A stretch of DNA of 64,000 nt from Hymenobacter cellulosilyticus (GTDB taxonomy: Bacteria; Bacteroidota; Bacteroidia; Cytophagales; Hymenobacteraceae). Every line of letters starts with the position of its first letter. The first letter of the stretch is position 1. The notes beneath the pieces are model-generated. The model saw only the letters and a list, made by a program, of their open reading frames with translations, was not told where the DNA came from and did not search any database. Shown here piece by piece: positions 9,998 to 20,577 of this stretch. The position numbers and the translations under genes are program-made. The stretch spans positions 3,090,501 to 3,154,500 of the forward strand of contig NZ_CP095046.1 in assembly GCF_022919215.1 (NCBI RefSeq). The letters run 5' to 3'.

Positions 9998-10028
9998 CAA
10001 ATCTACTAGAGATTTTCAGATTGCCAAA
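9998..10028 (-). promoter_or_regulatory. promoter of TonB-receptor gene
   Basis: Minus strand: TTTG (10025-10028), 19 nt, TAGATTTG (9998-10005), an ideal match to the Bacteroidota -33/-7 pattern. The -33 element is itself part of a second TAGATTTG, so a tandem upstream start is possible. The predicted 5' leader is about 30 nt. Confidence 0.75.
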
Positions 10029-10176
10029 TCTACGCAGCACAGCATTGCGGCCGGGTAATATTCGGCGAAACCCGGACGCCGGGCAATGAACGGGGTTTTC
10101 ACCCTGCCGGTGAGGTGGGCAGCCGTGACAAATCTTTAAATAGAATAAAATGAATATTTGACCGGTTAGCTTTGGC

Positions 10177-10695
10177 CTACGCCCCGAACGGGAAATACTG
10201 CAGCGCTTCCCAGGGTCCGTTGCGGTAAATCCACAGCTGCAGCCCGATGCCCGTAGCCGAGAAAGGCTGGAACGAGCTGCTCAGCTGCTGGTGCAGGCTG
10301 CGAGCTACCTCGGGCCGCACCTTGTTTTGAATGGTAACGTGGGGCCGGCGCTTCTGCTGGTCCTGGGGCGTCAGCCAGGGCCACCACGCCTGCTGCAACT
10401 CGCGGTGCAGTTCCTGCAGCGCCGCACTTCCGACCCGGTAGGCCACGCCCTGGCCCAGAAACTGCAGGCCCGACACCTCCAACGGCAGGGGAGCCAGGCG
10501 CCGGGCGTAGTCGCTGAGCAGCCTGGTAAGGGCCGCCTGCTCCGTGCCCGGCAGGTGGTGAAACAGGGTCAGGTGGGCGTCGAGGTAGTTGCGCTCGGGC
10601 GGGAAGTGCTGGCGGCGCAGCGCGTTGAAAAACTCAGCTGATTCCTCGTCCAGGGCCAGGGTCAGAATCAGGGGCGGCAAAGTGGGGGAGTCCAT
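10177..10695 (-). CDS. 2'-5' RNA ligase / 2H phosphoesterase family protein
   Basis: A 172-residue cytoplasmic protein with the two H-x-T/S-x motifs that define 2H phosphoesterases: HLTLF at about 41 and HVTIQ at about 119. Family members open cyclic phosphates on RNA or ADP-ribose derivatives, or ligate 2'-5' ends in vitro. It lies four bases downstream of pncA on the same strand and is probably co-transcribed with it, which hints at a role in nucleotide or NAD-derived product turnover (inference). Confidence 0.85.
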   Translation of the reverse strand: MDSPTLPPLILTLALDEESAEFFNALRRQHFPPERNYLDAHLTLFHHLPGTEQAALTRLLSDYARRLAPLPLEVSGLQFLGQGVAYRVGSAALQELHRELQQAWWPWLTPQDQQKRRPHVTIQNKVRPEVARSLHQQLSSSFQPFSATGIGLQLWIYRNGPWEALQYFPFGA

Positions 10696-10699
10696 ACAG

Positions 10700-11317
10700 T
10701 TAGCGGGAGCCGAGCACGTCCTGGCTCTGAATGATGTGGCCGCCTAGCTGCAGCAGTTCGGCCTTGGCCCGGGCAAAGCCCTCGGCGGAAATCGGACGGG
10801 TAGCATCCTCAATGAGAAAGGTTTCGAAGCCCTCCTGCAGCGCGTCCTTGGCGGTGAAATACACGCAGTAGTCGGCGGCCAGGCCGGCCACGTACACCTG
10901 CCGGATGCCTTTGCCGCGCAGGTAGTCAGCCAAGCCGGTAGCCTTGCGGTGGCCGTTGTCGAAGAAGCCGCTGTAGCTGTCAATTTCCGGGTCGGTGCCC
11001 TTGCGGAAGATGGCCTCCACCTGGTTCGTGTCCACGGCCGGAGCCAGGGCCGCGCCGGCCGTGCCCTGCACGCAGTGCACCGGCCAGAGCACCTGGGGCA
11101 GGCCGTGCAGGTCAATCTGTTCGAAAGGCTGCCGGCCGGCGTGGTTGGCGGCAAAGCTTTTGTGGGAGGCCGGGTGCCAGTCCTGGGTGGCTACTACCAG
11201 CTCAAAATGGGGCTGCAGGGCATTGGCCAGAGGAATTACCGCGTCGCCCTCGGGTACGGCCAGGGAGCCACCGGGCAAAAAATCGGGTTGAATATCAATC
11301 AGCAGCAGTGCTTTCAT
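10700..11317 (-). CDS. pncA: nicotinamidase / pyrazinamidase
   Basis: Converts nicotinamide to nicotinate in NAD salvage. The 205-residue sequence has the catalytic triad Asp8 (LLIDIQPDF), Lys106 (FRKGTD) and Cys151 (GLAADYCV), and metal ligands in TQDWHPASH (Asp46, His48, His52), with WPVHCVQGT before the lysine as in bacterial PncA. Cytoplasmic. First gene of a likely two-gene unit with the 2H phosphoesterase. Confidence 0.93.
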   Translation of the reverse strand: MKALLLIDIQPDFLPGGSLAVPEGDAVIPLANALQPHFELVVATQDWHPASHKSFAANHAGRQPFEQIDLHGLPQVLWPVHCVQGTAGAALAPAVDTNQVEAIFRKGTDPEIDSYSGFFDNGHRKATGLADYLRGKGIRQVYVAGLAADYCVYFTAKDALQEGFETFLIEDATRPISAEGFARAKAELLQLGGHIIQSQDVLGSR

Positions 11318-11785
11318 ACGAAGGGTGGTCGAGAGGACCGCGGCTCAGCAGGTGCGGGCAGCGGGATAATGGGGCTGAGTTCTTCCGGCCCTAAACGCTG
11401 GCAGCCCGCTTCCTGTTACCAAACTGCCCGGAGTAGTTCTGGTCCGGCGGGTTTTGGGTGGCAAGGTACGTACGGTAGCTGTAACGTGCCCCTTAGGGCG
11501 GCGCGGGTTAAAATCAGCGTTAAATAGGCTTCAGGAAAGCGGGCAGCAAAGAGGCTGGCGTTGAGGGTGCTGCGGCAGATAAACCGAAGCAAGCGCGGCT
11601 AACTAACGCGTGTCCTGCTATGGTAAGAACAAGCGGGTGGGGGCTGGACCCGACTTTCTTCTGAAAAGTTGAATTATGTTATAAGCTACTGAAAGTCAAT
11701 AGGTAAATATTGATTTTGAAGCTACCGAAATGGACTTAAAATGCTCTGGCTGCTGTTTTACCTGCACCACCAGCTACCTGATTTG
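11318..11785. other. intergenic region upstream of pncA and the SPL-like gene
   Basis: About 470 bases with no convincing gene; base composition drops to AT-rich in the last 140 bases. A small inverted repeat TCAATA-ggtaaa-TATTGA lies at 11696-11713, just ahead of the SPL-like gene, and could be an operator. No canonical -33/-7 pair was found. Confidence 0.4.
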
Positions 11786-12906
11786 ATGCTCGAAACCGGC
11801 TCCATTATCCAGCTCTCCGATACCCTGCTTACCGACCAGCCCGCCCCGGTGCTGCAGCCCCGCACGCACTCGGCCCGCCTGTGGCTGCCCAAGCGCGTGC
11901 TCTTCACGCCCGATGCCCTGCAGGAGCCTTTTGGCCAGCAGATGTACGAGCGGGCCCAGGCCCACAACCTGGAAATCGAGTTGCTCAAAAGCAACCGGCT
12001 TACTGGCCTGCCCGGGGCCGACGTGCGCGAAACCTACCGCAACGCCAAGAACACCCTGGCCGTGGTGTGCGCCCCGCCCAGCGCCCTGAAGCTGCAGCCC
12101 ACCCCGCCTTCGGCCGACTGGCAGATGAACCTGGCCGAAGGCTGCCCCGCCCACTGCCAGTACTGCTACCTGGCCGGCAGTTTGCAGGGTCCGCCGGTGG
12201 TGCGGGCCTATGCCAATCTGCCCAAGCTGCTCGAAGCTACGGCCGCCTACGAACAGGCCGGCCGGCGCACCAGCTTCGAAGTGAGCTGCTACACCGATGT
12301 GTTGGGCATTGAGCACCTTACCGGCAGTCTGGCCGAGTGCATCCGCTACTACGGCACCCGTGAAGGTGCCCAGCTGCGATTCGTGAGCAAGTACGACCAG
12401 GTTGATTCTCTGCTGGACTTGCCCCACAACGGCCACACCCGGGCCCGCTTCAGCCTGAATGCCGAGCCGATTGCGCGGCGGCTCGAAGGCGGCACGGCTT
12501 CGGTGGAAGCGCGTTTGCAGGCGTTGCGCAAATTGGCCTTGCCCCGGGAACTGGGCGGTGGCGGCTACCCCGTAGGCGTCGTACTGGCGCCCATTATGCC
12601 CATTCCGGAGTGGCGGGAGCATTACACGGCCCTGCTCGACCGGCTGGCCGGTACCCTCGATTTCGACTGCGACCTGACGGTGGAGATGATCAGCCACCGC
12701 TTTACGCCCGGCTCCAAGGACGTGCTGCTGCAGTGGTATCCCAACACCAGTCTGGACCTGGAAGAGGAGGGGCGGGCCGTGAAGCGCAACAAGTTTGGGG
12801 CACCAAGTACGTGTACCAGCCCGACGACATGCGCACGCTCAAGCAGTTCTTCTTCACCGAGTGGCAGCGTCGTTTTCCCTCGGCCCCAATTCAGTACTGG
12901 ACGTAA
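11786..12906 (+). CDS. spore photoproduct lyase-family radical SAM protein, one -1 frameshift
   Basis: Radical SAM protein of the SPL family. The Fe-S cluster motif is CPAHCQYC (Cys120, 124, 127; the C-x3-C-x2-C spacing), preceded by the family's WLPKRVLFTP and SADWQMNLAEG. HRFTPGSKDVLLQWYP and the terminal TKYVYQPDDM are also SPL-like. The frame breaks at the G run 12797-12800; one more G joins KRNKFGG to TKYVYQP and gives about 373 residues. An earlier ATG at 11741 would add 15 hydrophobic residues; 11786 fits the family better. In a non-sporulating bacterium the substrate is probably not the spore photoproduct, though repair of thymine lesions is possible. Confidence 0.85.
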
Positions 12907-12942
12907 GAAATTGACCAACAGCCTGCTTGGCGGTGCTATAGT

Positions 12943-12976
12943 AAAAGGATATACCAGCGCTGGTATATCCTTTTTT
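12943..12976. terminator. intrinsic terminator
   Basis: Perfect 16-base-arm palindrome AAAAGGATATACCAGC / GCTGGTATATCCTTTT followed by T's, 36 bases after the SPL-like stop. Confidence 0.88.
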
Positions 12977-13032
12977 AATGTCCTTAGCTTAGGGCCGCGG
13001 CTCGTGGGCATACCGGGCCGCTGCCCACCCTC

Positions 13033-14295
<1,263 letters not shown>

Positions 14296-14300
14296 AACAC

Positions 14301-14330
14301 AAAAAGGGCGGCCAAAAGCCGCCCTTTTTG
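14301..14330. terminator. intrinsic terminator
   Basis: AAAAAGGGCGGC-caaaa-GCCGCCCTTTTT hairpin, perfect 12-base arms, five bases after the hutI stop. Confidence 0.9.
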
Positions 14331-14406
14331 TTGTCGCCGGTAAGCAGGAAAATCAGGAAATAATGAATGGATACGAATAGAATAGTAGCAGAATGCGGGA
14401 TAATGA

Positions 14407-15384
14407 TTAAAGCTGGTTTAGTGCATCGACCAAAGCGGCGGGCGTAGTTTCCTGCAGAGTGGGCGTCACGGCCACGCCGGCCTGGGCAGTGGTATTCTGC
14501 CGGCCGTAGTAGAGCTTGCTCTCAACCGTGCGGATAACCACCACGCTCAGAGGCGTTTCGGTCGGGATGCCGGGCATCTCGAAGATGTTGGGTGCCTTGA
14601 AGTTGCAGATGCGGATAGCCCCGTTGAAGGTGCGGAACACGGCAAACACCATCGTGTTGCTGGTTGGATCTATGTTAGAGCCGGGCACCGTCACCTGGAT
14701 GGTGGTGCGCGGGTTGGGGCTGCTGTAGAATTTGTCACAGTTAAGCCAGTTGAGGCCGGAGTTATACAGGGAGCTGCTCACCGTGATGGTATTGGAAGCG
14801 CCGCCGGCACTGGGCTGCAGCGCCGAGGTAGGGTCCCGGTTCAGGCTCCATTCGAAGCAGGCAGAGCCGGCGCCCCCGCCCCAGCCGCCCACAAACAGGC
14901 GCATAGAGTCGCGGGAGGCCACGTTGGGCGGCGTCTGGGTTTGTACTGTCAGCTTCGTGCCCGGGGCCATGGTGATGGTCGAGTCCTTATCGGCCCGCAG
15001 GTACACTTCTCCCGCCGATTCGAGCAGCCGCCCACCCGAAATAGTCGGCATGTTGCTGAGCACCATATCGGCCCGGCTGAACACCTCCCGGAAGCTTAGC
15101 TCGACCGGTCCGGTCCCCGTTTGCCCTCTGCGCAGGAAGGCGTTGGGCGGAATGGTAACGACGGTGCCATTGGGACTGGTAAAGACGTTGGTGCGGGTCG
15201 GGTCGTAGGTTATTTTCTGGACCGGAGCCCCGAGCTGGGCCGTCAGGGCATTCAGCGTGGGCGGAACCGTGACGGGTCCGGGCGTAGTGCCGTCCTCACA
15301 GATAACCATGCCGGAGTCGAGCTGGCAGGAGGGAAGCAGCAGGGAAAAAGCCGCGAGGGCAGAAAGCAAAAGTCGTTTCATCAT
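14407..15384 (-). CDS. hypothetical surface/periplasmic lipoprotein
   Basis: Starts MMKRLLLSALAAFSLLLPSC, a signal peptide with lipobox LPSC (Cys at about residue 20), then a 305-residue mature part with no family I recognise. TVVTIPPNAFLRRGQTGTGP and PVELSFREVFSRADM are reminiscent of the ZU5-like 'PPNAF' beta domain found in Bacteroidota surface proteins. Third gene downstream of the ECF sigma factor, separated by 40 bases from the beta-barrel gene, so probably part of the same unit and possibly its partner. Confidence 0.75.
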   Translation of the reverse strand: MMKRLLLSALAAFSLLLPSCQLDSGMVICEDGTTPGPVTVPPTLNALTAQLGAPVQKITYDPTRTNVFTSPNGTVVTIPPNAFLRRGQTGTGPVELSFREVFSRADMVLSNMPTISGGRLLESAGEVYLRADKDSTITMAPGTKLTVQTQTPPNVASRDSMRLFVGGWGGGAGSACFEWSLNRDPTSALQPSAGGASNTITVSSSLYNSGLNWLNCDKFYSSPNPRTTIQVTVPGSNIDPTSNTMVFAVFRTFNGAIRICNFKAPNIFEMPGIPTETPLSVVVIRTVESKLYYGRQNTTAQAGVAVTPTLQETTPAALVDALNQL

Positions 15385-15424
15385 TGACAGAATCAAGAGA
15401 GTAGAAGAGAAGAGGGGCGCAGGC

Positions 15425-17135
15425 TTAGTGCTTGCGAGGGTCCAGGTCCCAGCTGTAGCCGGCCTGCAGACCCAGGTTCCAGGGCGGCGCGGGGCCCGGC
15501 CGCTGGCGCCGGTTGACAGGGAGTTCAGGAAAATCTGGCCCTGGGGCCGGATAGTAAGCCATTGGCCCAGGGCAAACTGGTAGCTGGCAAAAGCGCCGCC
15601 GGTGAGCAGCAGGTTGGTACGGGTGAAGGGCATTGCCTGCTGGGAGCCGTTCCACTGCACCTGTTGGCATTTGCAGGCCGAGCCTTCCGTAGTTTTGGCG
15701 CCGGTCAGGAAGGCTCCCGTGCCCCCGGCCTGCACCCCGTAGCGCCAGCGGGCATTGCCGGCAAGAGTCAGCTGGGCCTGCACCGGAATGGTCAGAAAGC
15801 CGTAGGTATCCCGGAATTTCTTGCGGGTCAGCGTGTTCTGCTGGCCCAGGGAGTCGGAAGCCGATTTGCGGAGCTGATAGTTCAGGGAAGTGGCGTATTC
15901 GGAGTAGCCCAGGCCCGCACTCACGGCCAGCTGCCGCGACAAAGCGTAGGTAGCCGACACCTGCCCGCTGTAGCCCAGGGTGGGGCGCTCCAGGCGTTCC
16001 ACTTGGGTGGGCGAGCCGCCCAGAAACCGGTAGCTCAGGCCCGAGCCCAGCAGCACCTGGGCGCTCCAGTTGCGCAGCCGGATTTCCTGGCGCGTGGGCC
16101 GGCGCCGGGGGCGCGCCGCACGGCCTCTACCTCCGGCTCGGGCGTTTTGGCTACTTCCGTCCGCACCACCAGCAGGTTCAGCGGCTCATTGCTGATTTTG
16201 GCTTGCCGAGCCCGGTTACGCCGGATGCTGGCCACACTCTCCCGGGTAGCCAGGCTGCGGCTGCCCGCTGATTCTGCATCCAGCAAAGAGGCATTGCTTG
16301 AAGCTGAGCGGCTCACTCCCGAGCGGCGGCTGGCCGTGCGAGAAGCCACCGTGCGGCTTGGGTCGGAAACTGCCGTGCGGGCCAGCTCTGCAGCAGCGCG
16401 GCGGCTGGCCGACAGAGCAGCCTTACGGGCAGCCCCAGTGCTGGCTCCAGCGGCTGCCAGCATTGGGGCCGAGCGCCGGGTGCTGCGCCGGAAGCGGCGG
16501 TTGCGTGCGGCCGAAGCTGCTTTTGAGCCAGAAGTTGCAGCGGCTACCGTAGCAGAAGCCTCTTCGCCGGGCTGGGATGTGGCCGTGGCTTCTTCCGCGC
16601 TGCCTGAGCCGCCACGGCGAGCTGCCCGCTTGCCACGGGTGTCGACGCTGGCCAACAGCAACTGCTGCCGGGTAGACGAAGCCGAGCCGTTTCTTGGGCT
16701 ATTAATAGCGCCAGCAGCTGCGGCGGCTGGGTTCCCAGTCTCTGAAGCCCTAGTGGTGCTGCCTTCGCCAGTACCGGCTTGGGCCGTGGCATCGGCCAGC
16801 GGTTCAGTCGTTACTGATACGTCGTTGGGCTGCTCGGTGGCAAGGCCCCTGGATGTTCGGGCTCCGCTGCCGGGTTGCTCACCGCGACTGGCCACGGCGG
16901 GCGGGCCAGAGCTGCCAGGACCGAAAACGGCGGGGCCCCATTGCTGAGTGCCCACCGTAACGCCCACCAGGAGCGCCCCGACCAGCAGCAGCCACAGCAC
17001 CGGCCGGAACCGGCGCTTGCGGGCTGGTACCTGCTCCCGGATGCCACGCCACACCGTTTCGGGCGGGGCGCTGCCGTAGCCCTGCAGCTTCTGGCGCAGG
17101 TCGTTATAAAATTGTTCCGAGTCGTGTTCAGTCAT
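15425..17135 (-). CDS. anti-sigma-like trans-envelope protein with C-terminal beta-barrel, two -1 frameshifts
   Basis: Reading from ATG 17135: an acidic N-terminal cytoplasmic region (EHDSEQFYNDLRQKLQ, APPETVWRGI), a membrane helix at about 46-63, an Ala/Arg/Ser-rich low-complexity stretch of about 250 residues, then a PorT-like outer-membrane beta-barrel (LGYSGQVSATYALSRQLAVS, FLTIPVQAQLTLAG, end LGLQAGYSWDLDPRKH). Frames break at 16107-16111 and near 15482-15484; adding one C on the coding strand at each gives about 570 residues. The start overlaps the sigma-factor stop by eight bases, implying coupled translation. The layout suggests a one-piece signal carrier from outer membrane to an ECF sigma factor; that role is inferred. 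Confidence 0.75.
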
Positions 17136-17682
17136 GATGCGAGGGAGTCTGGGCCTGCTGGTGCAGGCGTTCTTCCAGCAGGCGGCGGGCCCGGGAGAGC
17201 TGCGACTTGCTGGTGCCTTCCGAAATGCCGAGCAGCTCACCGATTTCGGCGTGCGTGTAGCCTTCGATGGCATAGAGGTTTAAAACCGTGCGGTACCCCG
17301 GCGGCAGAGTATTCATCTGGCGCACCAGATCATCGGCCGAGAGCTGGTCGAAGGGGGTGCCGTCGGGATGGTGCACGTTGGTGGCTTCCTCGGGGTCGAG
17401 GGGCAGGCCACGCTGCTGCTGTTGCTGCCACAGGTTCAGCGAGGTGGTCACGGCAATGCGCCGGGCCCAGGCCTCGAACGGACCCTGGTTGCGAAACTGG
17501 TCGAGCCGGGTGAAGATCTTGACGAAGGTGAGCTGCAGCGCATCTTCGGCATCGGCCCGGGAAGGGCAGTAACGCAGGCACACGCCCATGAGCTGATAGC
17601 CCAGCCGCTCGTAGAGGCGTCGTTGGGCTGCGGGCCGGCCCCGGCGGCAGCCATCTACGAGGGCATCAATTGATTCAGCCAT
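17128..17682 (-). CDS. RNA polymerase ECF sigma-70 factor
   Basis: A 184-residue sigma factor. Region 2 holds LRYCPSRADAEDALQLTFVKI (the D-A-E-D-A-L-Q core) and FEAWARRIAVT; region 4 holds PPGYRTVLNLYAIEGYTHAE and the helix-turn-helix IGELLGISEGTSKSQLSRAR. ATG at 17682 gives the normal N-terminus MAESIDALVDGCRRG; upstream in-frame codons are not family-like. It leads a three-gene minus-strand unit and overlaps the next gene, the presumed anti-sigma protein, by eight bases. Confidence 0.93.
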   Translation of the reverse strand: MAESIDALVDGCRRGRPAAQRRLYERLGYQLMGVCLRYCPSRADAEDALQLTFVKIFTRLDQFRNQGPFEAWARRIAVTTSLNLWQQQQQRGLPLDPEEATNVHHPDGTPFDQLSADDLVRQMNTLPPGYRTVLNLYAIEGYTHAEIGELLGISEGTSKSQLSRARRLLEERLHQQAQTPSHHD

Positions 17683-17897
17683 AGGCAGGGCAGAAAATAA
17701 GCGGGTAGGTATAGAATCAGCTAGCGTTCTGCCCCATGACCGGGCCCCTGCGGGAAGGGTTGCGCAGGCAATGAATTTATTTTGTCCGGGTTTGGACCTG
17801 GCCATATAACCCAAAAAACCACAATTTCCGCCGTACTTCCGCTACCGCGCCTTCGGGTTCTTCCTGTACCTTTAGCCCCTATCCACACTTCCTTCCC

Positions 17898-18694
17898 ATG
17901 CTGCTTCCGCTCTACCAGATCGACGCCTTTACCGACCAAGTCTTTGCCGGCAACCCCGCCGCCGTGTGCCCGCTCACCGAGTGGCTGCCCGCCGAAACCA
18001 TGCAGGCCATTGCCGCCGAAAACAACCTGGCCGAAACCGCCTATTTCGTGCCCCTGCAGGGTTCCGACTACGAAATTCGCTGGTTTACGCCCACGGCCGA
18101 AATTGACCTCTGCGGCCACGCCACGCTGGCTTCGGCCCACGTGCTGTTTCGCCACCTCAACTTCCAGGGCGAGGAAATAACCTTCCACTCCAAGAGCGGC
18201 CCGCTGCGGGTGCGCCACGCCGCCGATGGCCGCTTCACCCTCGACTTTCCTTCCCGGCCCCCACAGGTGCTCGAAGCCCACCCCACCGGCCTGCTCGACG
18301 CCTTGCGGGCCACGCCCTGGAAGTGCTGGCCTCCCGCGACCTGGTAGCCCTGTTTAACTCCGAGGCTGAAGTGCTGGCCCTGCACCCGGATATGGCCAAA
18401 ATAGCTGCTTTGGAGTACGTGGGCGTCATTGCCACCGCGCCCGGCACCAACGGCATCGACTTCGTCTCGCGCTTCTTTGCGCCCCGCGTGGGTGTGCCCG
18501 AAGACCCGGTGACCGGCTCGGCCCACGCTTCCCTGATTCCGTTCTGGGCCCAGCGCCTGGGCAAAACCGAGCTGCGTGCCCGGCAGGTGTCGGCCCGGGG
18601 CGGCGACCTGTGGTGCGAGCTGCGCGGCGACCGGGCCCTGATGAGCGGCTACGCGGTGACGTATCTGAAAGGCGAAATCGAGTTGGGCGTGTAA
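17898..18694 (+). CDS. PhzF-family isomerase/epimerase, one -1 frameshift
   Basis: N-terminal LYQIDAFTDQVFAGNPAAVC, the catalytic-type Glu46 in NNLAETAYFV, RWFTPTAEIDLCGHATLASA and C-terminal EDPVTGSAHASLIPFWA define the PhzF family (diaminopimelate-epimerase fold). The frame breaks at the G run 18307-18309; one G added gives LLDALRGHALEVLASRDL and 265 residues. Substrates of most family members are unknown. First of five same-strand genes that overlap or abut; its stop TAA shares bases with the next ATG. Confidence 0.88.
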
Positions 18695-19086
18695 TGCCGG
18701 GCGGGGAGGTGATTCGGACGGGGCTGCGCTATGGCATTGCGGCCGTATGGCTGGCTAACGGCCTGCTGTGCAAAGTGCTGCACCTGGTGCCCCGGCACGA
18801 AGCCATTGTGGCCCGCATCCTCGGGCCGCGGTTTGCCGCGCCCCTCACAGTACTTATCGGTGTGGCCGAAATCGGTATGGCCATTTGGGTGCTGAGCCGG
18901 TACCGGGAGCGGCTCAGTGTGGGTCTGCAGATTGCGCTGGTGCTGGGTATGAACGTGCTAGAGTTCCTGCTCGCCCGGGACTTGCTGCTCTGGCAGCAGC
19001 TCAATATCATCTTTGCCGGCCTATTTGCGCTGCTGCTGTACTACTATGGTTTCCGACTGCCGGCAGCTTCTGTCCAAACCCGCTGA
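18694..19086 (+). CDS. DoxX-like membrane protein
   Basis: A 130-residue protein with four hydrophobic helices and the DoxX-like pattern: RYGIAAVWLANGLLCKVLHL, a GPRFAAPLTVLIGVAEIGMA block, a third helix, and a C-terminal NIIFAGLFALLLYYY. The ATG overlaps the upstream stop (TAATG), so translation is coupled to the PhzF gene. Inner membrane; function unknown. Confidence 0.78.
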   Translation: MPGGEVIRTGLRYGIAAVWLANGLLCKVLHLVPRHEAIVARILGPRFAAPLTVLIGVAEIGMAIWVLSRYRERLSVGLQIALVLGMNVLEFLLARDLLLWQQLNIIFAGLFALLLYYYGFRLPAASVQTR

Positions 19087-19087
19087 T

Positions 19088-19828
19088 ATGGCCTGGCTTG
19101 CGCATCATCCCTTCGGCGTGGAAGCCCGCCTGACCCGCACCACGGTGCTTACCTACGCCGTGCCTGCCGCCGAGCTGCAGCGCCTGATTCCCGAATGCCT
19201 CACCCTGGACACGCTCGACGGCACTTGGGGCTTTGTGGCCGTGGCCCTGGTTCAGACCCGGGAGCTGCGGCCCGCGGGCCTGCCGGCTTGGCTCGGGCAC
19301 AGCTTCTTTCTAATCGGCTACCGGGTATTCGTGCGCTATACCACCCGGACCGGCAAGCGCCTGCGTGGGTTGTACATCCTCAAGTCCCAAACCGACAAGG
19401 TGAAGATGCAGTGGCTGGGCAACCTGTTTACCGGCTACGGCTATAGTACTATCGATATCCAGCAGACGGCCGCCGAAGGTCAGTTACGCTTTAACTCCAC
19501 CAAGGCGGACCTGTCCATTGCTGTCGAGGTGTTGGCCGATGACGAGCCCGCTCTGCCCGCCGACTCCCCGTTCCCAAGCTGGCAGCAGGCGCGGCGCTTT
19601 GCGGGGCCGCTCCCCTTCACGTTCTCCTATGACCAGACCCAGCGGCAGGTTGTCATTGTGGAAGGCGTGCGCGAAGCCTGGCACCCGCAGCCCGTGCGGG
19701 TGCTGGCCGCCGAGGTTGGCTTTATCCAAGAGCTGGGCTTGAGCGGCTGCCAGCTGGCCAGTGCCTTTACCATGACCGACATTCCCTATCACTGGAAAAA
19801 GGGGCGGACCGAGCCTTGGCCCGCATGA
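19088..19828 (+). CDS. DUF2071-family protein
   Basis: A 246-residue protein with the DUF2071 (YqjF-like) layout: MAWLAHHPFGVEARLTRTTV, GTWGFVAVALVQTRELRPAG, LIGYRVFVRYTTRTGKRLRG and a late SAFTMTDIPYHWKKGR. The family has an acetoacetate-decarboxylase-like beta fold but no established reaction. ATG 19088 follows the previous TGA by one base; its own end overlaps the next gene by four bases (ATGA). Confidence 0.8.
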   Translation: MAWLAHHPFGVEARLTRTTVLTYAVPAAELQRLIPECLTLDTLDGTWGFVAVALVQTRELRPAGLPAWLGHSFFLIGYRVFVRYTTRTGKRLRGLYILKSQTDKVKMQWLGNLFTGYGYSTIDIQQTAAEGQLRFNSTKADLSIAVEVLADDEPALPADSPFPSWQQARRFAGPLPFTFSYDQTQRQVVIVEGVREAWHPQPVRVLAAEVGFIQELGLSGCQLASAFTMTDIPYHWKKGRTEPWPA

Positions 19829-20577
19829 GAAGGCCGCTGGAAGGAGTCTGGAACGTGGTACGCTTCAACTGGCACTTCTACGTGGGTGCTGGTAGCGGCT
19901 TGCTGGCTCTGGCTGCCGCTACGTATTTCAGCCCCGCGACTTGGCAGCTCTACTTGCTGGCACTGCTGGTGCCGGGCATCTTACCGGTAATAGTGTCGCT
20001 GCTGGTGTCGTACTACGTGTACGACGTGTCGGACCTCTACCGGTTTGGCTGGCTGACCATTGACCCAGGCACCCAGGGGCGAATGGCGAATATCCACGCT
20101 GGTTTTGACGAGACGAGCACGCTGCTGCGGCAGCGGTTTGCTCAAGCTGAGCTGCATGTGTTCGACTTTTACGACCCGGACTTGCACCGGGAAGTCTCCA
20201 TCAAACGGGCCCGGGCGGCGTATCCGCCGTTTCCGGGCACCATTACCGTGCAGCCCCAGGCTCTGCCGCTGCCCGGTGCCAGCACCGACTACGCCCTGGT
20301 ATTGCTCTCGGCTCACGAAATCAGGCAGCAGCGGGAGCGGGTCGCTTTCTTTAAGGAAATACGCCGCACGCTGCTGCCCCAGGGCCGCATTATAGTCGTC
20401 GAGCACCTGCGCGACCCGGCCAATTTTCTGGCCTACACCATTGGGTTTTTCCATTTCTATTCGCGCGCTACCTGGCTGCAGGTATTTCGGGCAGCGGGCC
20501 TGGAAGTGGTGCAGGAACAAAAAATAACTCCTTTTGTCTCGGCGTTTACGCTTCAGGTTCATGGAAACTCATCTTAG
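19825..20577 (+). CDS. membrane-anchored SAM-methyltransferase-like protein
   Basis: A 250-residue protein starting at ATG 19825 (overlapping the upstream TGA). Two N-terminal helices (GSGLLALAAATYF and LYLLALLVPGILPVIVSLLV) precede a domain with methyltransferase character: ELHVFDFYDPDLH in the motif-I region, an ALVLLSAHEIRQQRERVAFF segment (motif IV-like) and LLPQGRIIVVEHLRDPANFL (post-motif). The usual glycine-rich loop is poorly kept, so SAM binding needs testing. Possibly methylates a lipid or quinone at the membrane (inference). Confidence 0.7.
   Translation: MRRPLEGVWNVVRFNWHFYVGAGSGLLALAAATYFSPATWQLYLLALLVPGILPVIVSLLVSYYVYDVSDLYRFGWLTIDPGTQGRMANIHAGFDETSTLLRQRFAQAELHVFDFYDPDLHREVSIKRARAAYPPFPGTITVQPQALPLPGASTDYALVLLSAHEIRQQRERVAFFKEIRRTLLPQGRIIVVEHLRDPANFLAYTIGFFHFYSRATWLQVFRAAGLEVVQEQKITPFVSAFTLQVHGNSS

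Noticed and set aside
15562..16947. A 461-codon plus-strand frame opposite the low-complexity part of the barrel protein
   Set aside because: It is the Ala/Arg/Ser repeat read on the other strand; the minus-strand gene has a start, membrane helix and barrel in the correct order.
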